Source of the DNA: Siphonodentalium dalli
Lineage: Eukaryota; Mollusca; Scaphopoda; Gadilida; Siphonodentaliidae
NCBI GenBank assembly: GCA_032622095.1
Contig: CP136061.1
Location: 126,122,754 to 126,186,753, forward strand
Length of the DNA: 64,000 nt
Reading direction: 5' to 3'
Notes under the pieces: generated by a model
The model's database searches: none
What the model was told of the DNA's origin: nothing
What the model saw: the letters and a program-made list of their open reading frames with translations, nothing else
Program-made: the position numbers and the translations under genes
Shown: piece by piece, positions 1 through 12,837 of the stretch
How the letters are laid out: each line of letters opens with the position of its first letter
Position numbering within the stretch: position 1 is the first letter of the stretch

Positions 1-54
1 ACAGGGACGCCGATGTCACCCGGACGTCCCTGTCTCCGACTTCGTGGCACATAA

Positions 55-402
55 GGAGTCACCACCAGATCCATCACAGACGGTGGAGGAAATTCACACT
101 ATCACGAAGACACCGACGTATACAGAACCGGCGTCTTCACCCCCAGGGAGAGAGAACCACCAGACATCTGCCAGCTGATCAAAAAAAAGAAGGAGCGAAT
201 CTACCATGTAGGAGAAGTCAGGCAATACCAACTTACAAAGGCAGAACAAGAGCTCATCTACCACAGGATCGTCTACACAGACGACGCGACAGATCCGGCA
301 GTCGTAGTTCATACGACCCACCACACCAGCATATCTCCTTCTGATGCAACTTCGTCTGCACCGCCACCGTCGAAGAGGAAGACGAAAAAGAAAAGACCTT
401 AA
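55..402 (+). CDS. Possible C-terminal coding fragment, unrecognised
   Basis: A frame open from an in-frame stop at 52-54 to TAA at 400-402 encodes about 115 residues with a mixed composition in the middle and a very basic end (KRKTKKKRP). An AATAAA follows at 410-415, only 8 bases after the stop, as in a terminal exon or the 3' end of a transposon gene. No start codon, splice acceptor or family is recognisable. All three plus frames are unusually free of stops here, so the choice of frame rests on the protein-like composition and the polyadenylation signal. It could be the last exon of a host gene entering from the left or a truncated transposon gene. Confidence 0.3.
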   Translation, partial: GVTTRSITDGGGNSHYHEDTDVYRTGVFTPREREPPDICQLIKKKKERIYHVGEVRQYQLTKAEQELIYHRIVYTDDATDPAVVVHTTHHTSISPSDATSSAPPPSKRKTKKKRP

Positions 403-415
403 ATTCAACAATAAA

Positions 416-2263
416 ATGTTTTTCCCCCTAAAATAAAGGCCATAAATTGAGGGTTAGAAGGATAATACCGGGTTAGCCCCCCCCCCCCCCCAAACACTTT
501 CCCTCTATTTCAGAATCAAATAAGTTCAAAATGATCATATGTGAATACTTATGGCAGACAGTCCAAGGTACAGTTTTATGTCCTCACGAGTTGGTATACA
601 AACCAGGATTTGTCTATGATAATGCTGTCCAGTGACGCTGCTATTTTTGCGTTCATGTGCAGTTTGACCTCCCAGTATGATGGTCATCATTTATTGCATA
701 GATAATGAGTTCTGGAAGAGCTACATGCTAATGCCATGTTTGTTAATAACCAAGTCCCAGTAACTAGTTCGAAGTTGAGCCATAACAGCAGCTTGGCACC
801 AGACATCTTGGACATATATATCGGACGGGGCCAATTCCACAAGTTACGCGAAATGTCCATTTTATTGACATATCCTAATTAAACCAATATAAGAGTGGTC
901 GCTTCCGGGTCAGAGGATACTACAGACAGTTCATATATTGATGGGAGTGGGACTTTCACACTGCGGTGTTATAGCTAGTAGTGATGGACAACATTTATCG
1001 GCATTCCAATGGAGAAACGTAATAACGTGAAAATCAGATCAGAAATCTCCAGGCCCATTCCACACCAAAAAGTGTTTCTTGCCGTGGGATGAACTGAGAT
1101 GTATGGGTCTCACGGTTTGATGACCAGACGCACGTTGCGCCAACATTTCATGGTGTTTCAAAATGGATTTTCTCAAAATGTGTCTGGAATTTCTTGTTGA
1201 AATTTGGTAAAAGCAATTACTGTGACAGAATATTTAAGAAACATCAACCCATAGTAAATCATTACTCCATTTACTATACTTTTTTGGCATGACATATAAT
1301 ATAAATTTCAATGTTTTCAGGTACCAAACACTGCTGTAAAATATTTGTTTTCAGAAGTACATTTCATATATCCATGATATGATAACAGACGATCATGAGA
1401 GGAGACATTAGTTTTGTTGATTAATGAAATTCTATGATTATTTTCAGTTAGGAAGCCGACTCCACATAAATAATTGTCGATATCTGAGAATGTTCATGTC
1501 ATGCATGTTGGTCAATGAAAACTTACGCTGAGGTGAGTTCTAGGTGATGGGTTCATAATGGTATGCAAATTCAAGCTGACCACCTTTGCTCTCAACACTG
1601 TGGGCTGGTCAGTTACCGCTGTCTGTCAATAATATGATATCACAGTGTATAAACCGTACAAACATTAAATCGGAAGTTGTTTTCGAAAAGACGAAAAATG
1701 CTATTTTTAGAACGTAAATGTGACAGAAATATCACAACAACACCACAAAATCCAGGTTTCGGACGGACACACGGTTGCACCACATCTACTAACGTAATTA
1801 TTAATTGTACATACACATTTGCCGATCGTAAGCGGGGGCCATTTGAGCGAAGGACTCTGTTTAATAGATAAAAACGGCCTTTGATCACTTCAGAAAATAA
1901 TTTTCTCGCAAAAATTCCCTCTTCAAATGTCATTTTAACACATATCCAACATCTGTCGGAAATCCCACTATATTGCAACGGAAAGGCCGTTACGTGTGTA
2001 ACATATATGGACATGCCCTTGGCTCGAGTGTATTCACAATTTAAATGTAGAGAGTATTTATTTGTTCGAAAAATGCAACATTATACGCTCTCATTGTATT
2101 GTCACGATTCTGGTGCGAGGTCAGAATTTTGGGAACTATCGCCGGGCTATAGTCTTCCAAATATTTCTCCGTCTATATACTGACGTCACAGTTGGCGCGA
2201 TGCGAGAATTTTGCCATATATAATGAAACAAAATTGACTGCCTCGATATTTTACTGGTGTCAG
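416..2263. other. Non-coding stretch, nothing recognised
   Basis: No credible gene is visible. A run of 15 C lies at 477-491. Short frames around 1640-2180 overlap on both strands and have no protein-like features. Confidence 0.5.
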
Positions 2264-3410
2264 ACCGGTTTTCCGAAGACCTATTACTACGAAGGCCCAC
2301 AACTCCGAAGACCCGATTCTCCGACGGCCCACAACTCCGAAGACCCGATTCTCCGACGGCCCATAACTCCGAAGATCCGATTCTCCGACGGCCCATAACT
2401 CCGAAGGTCCGATTCTCCGAAGGTCCGATTCTCCGAAGATTTTGTTTTATCGGGGTATTATCGTTTACTAAATAGTGTACAGTCCAGTGATGGCGAAGCC
2501 AAGGGGTCCCAAAATTCCCACTGCCTCCATTAAACCTCTACTTGCTATTTCAGACAATATGGGCCCCTACCAAAACATGTCCAATGTCATGTAAACGCCC
2601 GGAAATCGTTCATGGGGCATCAAAATATTCAAACTTTTCCTACTGCCCCCACCTAAATGGGAATCATGGCCCGCCACTGACTATACACCAGATACTATAA
2701 CGTTACGTTGGCCCATGAGATGCCAGAGTAAAATGTACAGGGGTGAACGGGGAATAACGTGTCGCCCCTGTGCATGTTAGGCTACTCTGACATTCTTGCA
2801 GCGTTTCGTTATAATATACCCGGTGCACACCAGTGGCGGAGCCAGGGTTCCCATTTAGGGGTGCACATTAATTAGCATATGTGGGGGATATGTGGGGGAT
2901 ATATCATGCATATGATATGCCGAAAGCATATCACGAAGGCCTGATTTGGGGAGCGCATACATGGGAGGGGTCGCCCCCAATCGTTGGTCCGGGGCCCCCC
3001 CCCCTGGGCAGGAACACTGTGAATATTTGAATGCCTAGGAGGGATTTCCTGACGTTTACATGACATTTGACATGTTTTTTGGGGGCGGTCTTCCCTAGGG
3101 CCCCATTGACCCCGCCACTGGACTGTACACTATTTAATAAGCGATAAAACATGATCTTCGGAGAATCGGCCCTTCGGAGTTATAGACCTTCGGAGTTATG
3201 GGCGTTCGGAGTTATGGGCGTTCGGAGTTATAGGCCTTCGGAGTTATGGGCTTTCGGAGTTATGGGCTTTCGGAGTTATGGGTCTTCGGAGTTATGGGAT
3301 TTCGGAGAATCGGGACTTCGGAGTTATGGGCTTTCGGAGAATCGGGGCGTCGGAGAATCTGACCTTCGGAGAATCGGACCTTCGGAGTTATGGGTCTTCG
3401 GAAAAACGCT
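2264..3410. repeat. Foldback element with TTCGGA-rich satellite arms
   Basis: About 2264-2670 and 2990-3410 are inverted copies of each other. The outer part of each arm is a degenerate tandem repeat built from TTCGGAGAATCGG and TTCGGAGTTATGGG (reverse complement on the left). Inside lies a shared non-repetitive segment containing GTGTACAGTCCAGTG, followed by a segment with ATGTCATGTAAACG in both arms. The loop 2670-2990 holds a further copy of the CAGTGGCGGAGCCAGG type. It looks like a foldback DNA element, or a CAGTGGCGG-ended MITE with satellite flanks. Short frames inside are repeat translations, not genes. Confidence 0.7.
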
Positions 3411-3689
3411 ACGTAACCATTTTACTTCGATGGTGTCTTTTGAACAGCAAGCGGTTCTATTAACAGAGGCCGCAGACCGAAGTCAATAGTCCTGCTTGCT
3501 TTTCAAACGATACCACCACGGCAAAATAGTTCTCGCTATTCCACCACAAGGCAGTCAATAGGCGTATACTTTATTGGTGAACTAAATGTTTATAATTTTC
3601 TCCTACTGTATGGCAAGTTGCATCAATAAAAATGTACACCCTGGTCTTCATATAACATAAATGCAGAAATATTCAAAATAATACAGGCA

Positions 3690-5808
3690 TTAAAGGTACG
3701 GTTGGCCTTGGCGGTGGGTATCCTGTGAAAATATCTCCACCCGTAAAAAATCGCCACAAACAGAAAGAACATCAAAATGTAGATAGACTTTGTCCGTATA
3801 CAAATAAGAAAAAATCGCATAAACAGTATGTTATGGTCATATGTTTGACCATTGTTATGTAAACAAAAGCATATAAAGTTACTTTTCTGGTGTTTGTTTA
3901 TATTATGATGGTAAACATAAAGAGCGTTATTTGTTGTGAATACCTGATATGGAACTAATAAAGAGCGTTTATGCCATTTGTGTGTGATTAGCCAGTAGCA
4001 TTGTGCTGTCTTTTGTAACACAATCAGGCTCTTGCTTAGGTAAAATATAGTAGGTCTTTATGATAACATGCTGTTTACGCGATGTCCATGATATATATGA
4101 ACGGAACTGTATGCGTTTTAATGTTTTTTCTGTTTACGGTGTTTGGAACAAATATGAATATTTTCGACAATTAAGGCCGCACGTGCCTTTAATATATCAG
4201 GAGATTTGAATAATGACCATTGTCATACATACATACCTATAAATTATCCCATGCATGGAGCAACCTACATTTACTATAGTTATTGAGTTTGTTTAAGTAG
4301 CAGCTAGTCCTTTCCAATCGTGGGAAACGATTGCTTATTTTATGTCTATTTAGATTTACTTTGTATGTGCATATTTGTAATGGCATTCGTAATGTCGTCT
4401 TCAGTTTAATTATTGTGTCAATATTTTGTTGGGAGAGGGGCTATCGTAAGTTCTATAACTTGTGCTCCGATCCCTTCAGCTGAAATTTGAGCTTAATATA
4501 TATGATTAAACTAAATAAAAATGTATATTGATATATATTTTAATGAGTGGGGCTATGCTTCAGTATGATGTGCGCACTATTCCATGTTTGCACGAACAAA
4601 TGATCTATGGCGGAGACTCGGAACAATAGCTCGGCCCCTGAAGGCAATGTATGCGTGTAGTCTCATTCTAGAATTTACGACATGATTGCGTGTTAGCGAC
4701 AGAGAAAATGATGCGCTATATCACTCCGGTGGGTAACATATACCCGGTTGATAAATAGATTTCTCTATCAGACTCGTTCGATCAAGAAACACAAGGTCTC
4801 GCGCGCGATGTATGTAGAAGCGCATGTAAGGCGTTAACATATATCGACTACATCTCTAACGGACACTGATGGGTACATACTCACATGCAGTACTTCTTCA
4901 CTTTACAAATATATAACATATATTAAAGATGTATTCAAGATTGGAAACTAATTTTTGCGAAACCTTATGATTTTTTTCGTTTTATTCGTATGCTGGGGTA
5001 TTAAATAACATGTTTGAAACGAAATGTGATGCACGAAAGACGCTATTTTGTTTTATATTGAATTTTCTGTGGAATTTATTAAAAAAAAAATTCAATGTTT
5101 TATAGGGCACCCAATATTATTTTGTTAATTATGCGATAACAAAATGGTATTATTTAGTAACTGTAGGTCTAATTTATCTGTCATATTTGGTTTTAAGAAA
5201 CATTTCGAACAGAACAAAGCAGAAAATGATGTGAACCCTTTCATGACGGGAGCTGCGATGGTGCAGCATTACAGGTCATGTTTTATGTGAACACAATCTT
5301 GCTACTTTAAAGGCACGTGCGGCCTTAATTGTCGAAAATATTCATATTTGTTCCAAACACCGTAAACAGAAAAACATTAAAACGAATACAGTTCCGTTCA
5401 TATATACCATGACCATCGCGTAAACAGCTTGTTATCATAAAGACCTACTATATTTTACCTAAGCAAGAGCCTGATTGTGTTACAGAAGACAGCACAATCC
5501 TACTGGCTAATCACACACAAATGGCATAAACGCTCTTTATTAGTTCCATATCAGGTATTCACCAACAAAGAACGCTCTTTATGTTTACCATCATAATATA
5601 AACAAACACCAGAAAATTTACTTTTTATGCTTTTGTTTACATAACAATGGTCAAACATATGTCCATAACATACTGTTTATGCGATTTTACTTATTTGTAT
5701 ACGGACAAAGTCTATCTGCATTTTGATGTTCTTTCTGTTTGTGGCGGTTTTTGACGGGTGGAGATATTTTCACAGGATACCCACCGCCAAGGCCAACCGT
5801 GTCTTTAA
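3690..5808. mobile_element. Inverted pair of TTAA-flanked MITEs
   Basis: 3694-4188 and 5311-5804 are long inverted copies (about 495 bp each), and each is bounded by TTAA on both sides (3690-3693, 4189-4192, 5307-5310, 5805-5808). The outer ends carry the palindromic pair GGCCTTGGCGGTGGG / CCCACCGCCAAGGCC; the inner ends carry GGCCGCACGTGCC / GGCACGTGCGGCC. The same family recurs singly at 10121-10648 and in a modified form at 24777-26917. The spacer of about 1.1 kb (4193-5306) has no gene; its segment 4670-4795 has a diverged direct copy at about 6085-6190. TTAA duplications are typical of piggyBac and Kolobok transposons, but no transposase is present. Confidence 0.7.
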
Positions 5809-6585
5809 ACAAAATGTTGCATTGTCTTATATATGCGAATATGCCATAGTGAGCCTCGCATATATAAGTGAGTGCACTGGTTTACAAGGTCAATGTATTA
5901 TCTTATTTATGCCAGGCTCTCTATATGAGACTCGCGTATATAAAGAAAATGCAATTGGCGCATGGTTTTCCCAAAATTTTAGGAATCTCTATTCATTGAA
6001 GGGTTAAATTAGATCCGATATGTTCTTGTTGTAACATCAGAACCCTGAATGCATCTTCAAAGGCCCAAACATAAAAATAAATCGGGTTCTCGAATTTACG
6101 AGAGGATTGCGTGTCAGCAACAGACAGACTGGTGCGGCTATATTACTCCGGTGAGTGACATATACCATCGTTCGATCAAGAAACAAAAGTAACGCAATAC
6201 ACCAACCTCCACACTAATCTCTCCTGATCTAAACTCTTTGCGTGTTCTTCCACTTATTCCAAACGTAATGGTCCAGCAGCTATCGTGATTTTCGCATGTA
6301 TATATATGCACGACCACACATAAAATTCATTCATGCTTACGTTCTATATATATTTATCACCCTTCCGATTAATTCAGTATACGTATTTCGAAATGTAAAC
6401 CTAATTCACCCACGTTACTGCGTTTGAATATCAATCGCTATCTAATCGTGGGTTATTCGTTCACATGTATGACCAATCATGGTAACGTGGCTAGAGGGTT
6501 TTCGCTGGGGAAGTGGGAGGTCTCAACCTTAGGATTTCCAACTGCTCCCTTTGGTTGACACTTTCGAAATTATTGTAATTTGAGT

Positions 6586-6818
6586 TTAACCCTTTCTATA
6601 CTAAATACTCTTTGACGAGTAATTCCCTTAGAAAATATTCCGATCATACGCTAAGCTTATTATCTGAACATTTCCCACAAATGGATATGAATCATATCTG
6701 TTCTTCTGGCTGTCGTCTGTTTGTATTACCTTAACACACCTCCAAATGAATAACAGACGGTTCCAATGTACGCATTTATACCTGAGTGGGATAATCCATT
6801 TAGTATAGAAAGGGTTAA
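6586..6818. mobile_element. piggyBac-type MITE with perfect terminal repeats
   Basis: The 233-bp segment begins TTAACCCTTTCTATAC and ends with the exact inverse; including TTAA the ends match perfectly over 21 bp. TTAA followed by CCC is the usual form of piggyBac termini. There is no internal coding potential. Partial relatives ending in the same GAAAGGGTTAA lie at about 12838-12962 and 38895-39122. Confidence 0.72.
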
Positions 6819-7309
6819 ATCTTTGGCCGAATGCAGGACAATTTTCGACTGAATATTGGTTCAAACAATTCACACACAATACTGGTTGGTCAATCAAACT
6901 GAAGAATTCTGACATATTTTCGATGTGAAATTTTCAACTGATGTTGAGTCAGGCATGATATTTCCAACTGAGGAACTCCCTGTCAGCACGTCCATATCTG
7001 TTAATATATTAGATGATAACATACAAGAATACAAAGATGCAAGCATTCATGAACAGTTATTTTGTTTAATCAAGAATCACAAGATGTCGGCTTTCTTCTA
7101 AATGAGATTTTTCACAGCGATGAAAATCATTTTGAAATGTTTATCGACAATGTATCAAAAGACGGTTATTTAAGTGTAAACATAAACATTCAAAATCCAC
7201 CATTTCGTCTTTATACCTTTAACTGCATATACCACACCTCAAAAAATAATACTATGTACATGTATACATACCTAATATTGCTTCTTTGGCTTCAATGGGT
7301 GAGCATGAT

Positions 7310-8350
7310 TCGAAGTGTTTGATGATCCATATTACTCCTATAACCAGCCACACAACTTCACCCATGAGGATCACTGTAATAGAATAGAGTTGTCGGTGCT
7401 TGTATTAATCTTCATTTAGGGAAAATTACAAGAAGTCATTATGCAATGCAAGGGATATATACAGGATACAACGCAATTGACTGCATACTGAGATACTGAA
7501 CTCCCAGATGTGCAAGCATATACATGGCTCATTCTGATTGGGGTATGTACAATATATGCATGGTTCATTCTGATTGGGAGATATGTAATCATGTACATTG
7601 CTCATTCTGATTGGGAGAAGTGCAATCATATACATGGCTCACTCTGAATAGGGAGTTGTGCAATCATATACATTGCTAATTCAGAATGGATGATGTGCAA
7701 TGGTATGCCTGGCTCATTCTGGTTGGGTAATGTGCAATCATACACATTGCTCATTCTGATTGGATAATGTGCAATCATACACATGGCTCATTCTGGTTGG
7801 ATGATGTGCAATCATACACATGGCTCATTCTGGTTGGATGATGTACAATCATATAAATGGCTAATTCTTGTTGTGAGATGTGCAATCATACACATGGCTC
7901 ATTCTGGTTGGGTGATGTGCATGCATATACATGGCTCATTCTGATTGGGAGATGTGCATCCATATATATGGCTCATTCTGATTGGGAGATATGCAATCAT
8001 ATACATTACTCATTCTGATTGGGGGATGTACAATGGTACACATGGCTCATTATCATTGGGGGATGTGCAATAATACATGGCTCATTGTGATCTGGAGATG
8101 TTGAACCATATGCAAAGCTGATTCTCATTGGGAGATGTTGAATCATATACATGGCTCATCAAGTGTTTGATTATCCATATTACTTAAGCCACACAACGTC
8201 AGCCAGGAGGCTAACTGTAAGATAATATAGTAGTCGGTGCTGGAATGAATCTTCAATTCAGAGAAAAATACAGCAAGTCACTATTTCATGCATGGGATTT
8301 ATACACGATACAACGCAACTAACTCTATAATGAGAGGCTGTGAACTCCTA
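7310..8350. repeat. 37-bp minisatellite bracketed by ~190-bp direct repeats
   Basis: About 7500-8157 is a degenerate tandem array whose unit contains CATGGCTCATTCTGATTGGG and ATGTGCAATCATA, period about 37 bp. Segments 7310-7503 and 8158-8350 are diverged direct copies of each other (shared start AAGTGTTTGAT, shared end GAACTCC). A related array lies at 11940-12540 and a single stray unit near 9885-9920. Confidence 0.75.
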
Positions 8351-8510
8351 CACAATACCCAACATGGCATATGCTATGGTTAAGCTCAACCACCGGATGT
8401 AGCATATTAACTGTGTACGGTCTAAGTACATGTACTTTCTGTCGTAGATTATGCAGCCCATTGCGTTGACAAATGCAGTGATGGGCGAACGCTTTGGAAG
8501 AAGAATGTAT

Positions 8511-8940
8511 CTCTAAGGCCTATAAAAATAAGACGTTTGTTTCCGCTAACCCGACCGACCCTATTTAAAACCCCCCGACCCTAAACTTTATTGCCATCGA
8601 AAAAAAAAAAATACGTACATCTTGCCGAATGATAATAGCATATTCCACTAAACACGGCGATCGCTTCCGGTGAATTACCGCTTACGCGGCACAATGAACG
8701 AGTGGCTAAGACTAGTATATATGTAAATATTTAAGCATATGTAAGATTGAATTGGAGTTTCTAGTTCCTCTGTCATCTGGGTTAACCTGATTGGGTTTAA
8801 GAAGTGCATAATTTGGGTTATTGGCAAGTATTATACAGTTATTTTTAAAGATACTGAAAAAAAAAAGTTAAGCCTACCTACATATCCTAATTTTTTTCAG
8901 CTCGTTAGCGGAAACAAACGTCTTTTTTTAGGCCCTCTAA
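8511..8940. mobile_element. MITE with GGCC termini and 6-bp target duplication
   Basis: Terminal inverted repeats of about 30 bp run from 8517 and back from 8934, sharing GACGTTTGTTTCCGCTAAC in opposite orientations and ending in GGCC. The element is flanked by CTCTAA on both sides (8511-8516 and 8935-8940). The interior is AT-rich with no coding capacity. The superfamily is not clear; a 6-bp duplication fits only a few DNA transposon groups. Confidence 0.7.
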
Positions 8941-10120
8941 AATACATGTACGTCACTACACGTTTTTCAGTTGCTATTAGTAACCGCGAGATTTGTCTTG
9001 TCCTGTATCTGTTATTGAGCTCAAACTGTTCAGGTAACGAAACGGGGACGTGAACAGGATATGTGTATTGTTGAAATGATTCATTGGCAGATATACATCA
9101 TCGTCTACAATCTATCTCTATCCGGAAATAGAGCTCGGCCCCGCTGGGGAAATGAAGCTAGTGAGGATATGATTACAACAGGCTAGGGACAAATGAATTC
9201 CGTTGAAAAAAATCATTCTCGACTTTCAATTTATCAGCGACATCTCTCGCGAGACGAGCAATAACCGAGAGAGCTTTCAGTGATGCTAGACGTATGGCTG
9301 TTATCCAATCCGTCACTATTATGAAGCGATTCTCGTTTTGGCATAAAATCGATCTCACAATAAATTGTTTTTCTGAGATAACATATATACTATGCTATGA
9401 TATACGGCTGATGTGTGCACTACCCATTCACAATACTACCTTTTTGTCGTCGCACGGGGCATTAATAGCATCGGGAAAACATAAATTGTATTTATCTGGG
9501 TAAGAAACGGCCTAGTGAATCATAATTGCCAACAATCTGTGAATAACGTCTGACTAATCACCCGTTGGAAACCCTTGCCAGTCTGACTTGGAAAGATACA
9601 TTTTCCTTAAACATTATTTTTGCCCCCAATTATCTAAATCAGTAGGGCACCAAATCACTATACACGTAGCAGTACCAGTTGACAATGGTTGGTTGAGTTG
9701 ATGATACAGCCGAGACGATACAGCCGAAAACGGTGACATTAAAGCGAGTTGAAAATGTTTAAAACACAAATTAATCACACATATTTGCATTTTAACTAAT
9801 CCATGACTGGGGATTCCTGAAATTTTGCGAATACCCTGTGACAATGCCTTCTCTTATACATGCGAGTCTCTCCATATACTAGTACACGGCTCATTCTGAT
9901 TGGGAGATGTGCAATCACTCACAGACAACTAATATTATAAGCATGTACACTCATTGTCTTGTGCACGTAATAGTCCAAATATATTCCCTTGAAATGATAC
10001 AAGTTTTTGACGTGAAAAATAGGCAAGACAGTCCATGACAGTGGAGTCGCTCACCTGACTGCAAAGACTGAGAAGGCCAGGACTCTGAAGACTACAACAG
10101 CCAGGTTTTGTCAAAATGAC
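8941..10120. other. Non-coding stretch
   Basis: No gene is supported. Short overlapping frames at 9173-9503 and 9614-9844 have no recognisable content. One isolated unit of the 37-bp minisatellite lies near 9885-9920. Confidence 0.4.
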
Positions 10121-10648
10121 TTAAAGATACGGGCGGCGTTGGCGGTGGGTATGCTGTTAAAATATTCACCTCCATCAAAAATCGCCATAAACAGAAAGAA
10201 TATTAAAATATAGACAGACCTTGTTCTTATACCAATCAGAAATATGGTACAAACAGTATGGTATTGTCAAATGTTTTTCCTTTGTTATGTAAATAAAAGC
10301 AAAATACGTTACAGAACCTGGCTTTTCTTTAGATCCGGATATGGTAAACATAAAGAGCGTTATTTGTTATTGCTTTCCTGATATGGAAATAATAAAGAGC
10401 GTTTATATCATTTGTGTGTGATTAACCAATATAATAGCGGTATGTTATATAAACAGAAGCAAAACTTCTGTAACACGAGCAGGTTCTTATTTACGTACAC
10501 CATCGTGCGTCTTGACGACAATATACTATTTACGCGCTGATTATGTTTGGCATATGAACAAAACTATATATATTTTAATATTCCTTCCGTTGATGGCGAT
10601 TTGAACAAATATGAATATTTCTGCAACAAACGCCGCCCGCGCCTTTAA
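10121..10648. mobile_element. Single intact copy of the TTAA-flanked MITE family
   Basis: The 520-bp core 10125-10644 is bounded by TTAA at 10121-10124 and 10645-10648. Its ends are short imperfect inverted repeats: AGATACGGGCGGCGTT at the left and ACGCCGCCCGCGCCT at the right. It aligns along its length with the arms at 3694-4188 and 5311-5804 and with both ends of 24777-26917. It is the reference copy for seeing what was replaced in that last element (10261-10373 is the missing part). Confidence 0.72.
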
Positions 10649-10739
10649 GACAAGTAGTTATAAACAGGGACATAGCTGGAGGATCTTCTTTGAACAGGCT
10701 AGGGGCCTTCATCTGAAATTTCTAATTGCACACCACTGA

Positions 10740-11270
10740 CAAATCTCCAACCCTCACCCTTTTAAAACAAGACAATCAGATCACAGTCCTAAGTTCACAA
10801 AATTCCCTCTTAGGTTGGAATTTTACAACTGGTACTTCAAGCCCTCCAACTTTTAGAAATTTCCAACCTGACATCCCCCATAAGTAAAATATGTGGCCAA
10901 TCTGACATCCCCCCATAAAATTACAAAACGTGGCCATTTCCTATTTCGGTCCAACTTTAACCAGAAGTGGGAAAATATGGACTGTTGGTCCAAAAACATA
11001 CTGGTTGGAAACTATGAGAGCAAATCTAACCTATCTTCGGTGTGAAAATCAAATTGACAACTAATGTTGTATCAGACATGAACTTTACAACTGTTAAAAA
11101 CTTTCACTCCAACCCCTTCTACATTCCCTCCTCATTGTCCCAGCTATCTTGTAATTTCAAACGGTGTATTTTAACAGTTGAAGTGAATTCATTTTCCCCA
11201 ATAGTACTTACATCATTTCGGGAAAGTCTATCGCCCATGCTGGCACCACTGATACATTTTCTTTGAAATT
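10740..11270. repeat. Dispersed repeat, shared with 23925-24160
   Basis: The segment around 10930-11110 is similar in order and wording to 23960-24130 (shared AACTATGAGA, GGTGTGAAAAT, and a CAACTGTT end), and a shorter relative lies at 6921-6985. The start of the same motif (TTCGGTGTGAAAATCAAAT) recurs at 11760. No termini are identifiable and no gene is present. Confidence 0.4.
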
Positions 11271-11939
11271 ATGAGCATAATAGATCTACACCTCATTATA
11301 ATAGAAAAAAAGAGTTAACAGCATATGTATACATATTATTGTAACATATGTTACATCTATAACTGATCATTTATAATAAAAATATAGATCATAAAGTATT
11401 TTGGGTGGGTGGGGTAGTATTAAAATCATAGCTCTTCCCCTATCCCCATCATAAAAAGAGCTCTCACTCTCATATTCAAAGGTTTCGTGAATTCTGAGGT
11501 TATGTTTGGGAGTTGAAGTCAACTCTTTGAAAGCAAAAGTATTAAATCCCTATCTCAGCCACATTTGACTAGCCAGATATTCAATCAATGAACATAATAT
11601 ATTATATGGTTCATACAGACACCATCTCACTCACACCTACAGAGAATTTTTGCGTATTGCCATTATCGTTACAGTACAGTAGAGTACAAGTGTTTCATAA
11701 CAGGGGTGTTTTGGTTTACAAAATTGAATAAATGGCTTTTTTGTATTATTAAAACCTATGTTCGGTGTGAAAATCAAATACTTTCTCAACTATTTGACTT
11801 GGAACGGTCATTTGAACAAATCTAATTGTGAGTCACCCAGAGAAAATACACAACTTCTGGAGATGTTAACGAATATAGCTCCACGGGAAACTTCCGTCTC
11901 AGGGGAGCTCAAAAGTAGTATTGAAGAGAGTGTGAAACA

Positions 11940-12540
11940 TGGCTAATTTTCATTGAGAGATGTGCAATCATATACATGGCTAATTCTCATTGGGAAATGT
12001 GCAATAATATACATGGCTAATTCTCATTGGGAGATGTGCAATCATGTACATGTGTTATTCTGATAAGGAGATGTACAATCATATACATGGCTCATTCTGA
12101 TTGGGAGATTTGCAATCATATACAATGCTCATTCTGATTGGGAGATGTGCAATCATATACCTGGCTCATTCTGATTGGGAGATGTGGAATCATATACCTG
12201 GCTCATTCTGATTGGGAGATGTGGAATCATATACATGGCTCATTCTGATTGGGAGATGTGCAATAACATACTAGTACATGGCTAATTCTGATAAGGAGAT
12301 GTGCATTCATATTCGTGGTGCGTTCTGGTTGGAAGATGTGGAATCATATACATGGCTCATTCTGATTGGAAGATGTGCAATAACATACTAGTACATGGCT
12401 AATTCTGATAAGGAGATGTGCTTCATATACATGGCTCATTCTGATTGGGAGATGTGCAATAGCATACTAGTACATGGCTAATTCTGACAAGGAGAGGTGC
12501 ATTCATATCCATGGCGCGTTCTGATTGGGGGATTTGTCAA
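11940..12540. repeat. Second 37-bp minisatellite array
   Basis: Tandem units of about 37-50 bp share GGCTCATTCTGATTGGGAG and ATGTGCAATCATATACATGG with the array at 7.5-8.2 kb. Some units have a longer variant containing CATACTAGTACATGGC, giving a locally alternating higher-order pattern between about 12240 and 12490. Short frames through it are not genes. Confidence 0.75.
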
Positions 12541-12837
12541 AGTTTATAACCAGTTATGACTTGACAGATTGGCACAATTATACATTCTGCAACCAAACGC
12601 AGTGTTATTTGCCAAAGAAAGTTTTGTTCGAACTCGGTGTACGGGATGTTCCCTAATTGCACATATGTGTTCGTGTTCTCTTGAATCCATTTTAGCTATG
12701 ATATTATGTCATCTGCCTTACAAGCCACATGGTACACGCGGAATCTTTGGAATATATATAAGTAGTTGCCTTAGGAAATATGTTTGTTGAACTTTTTTTC
12801 AGTTGCCACCAATGAAAATAATCCTCCAACTTGTGTT

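Noticed and set aside
2257-3489. Frames rich in repeated SYRPSELW- or DSPTAHNSEDP-type residues
   Set aside because: They are translations of the TTCGGA satellite on both strands.
7500-8160. Regular repeats that might suggest a CRISPR array
   Set aside because: Units are contiguous and degenerate without unique spacers, and the DNA is eukaryotic; it is a minisatellite.
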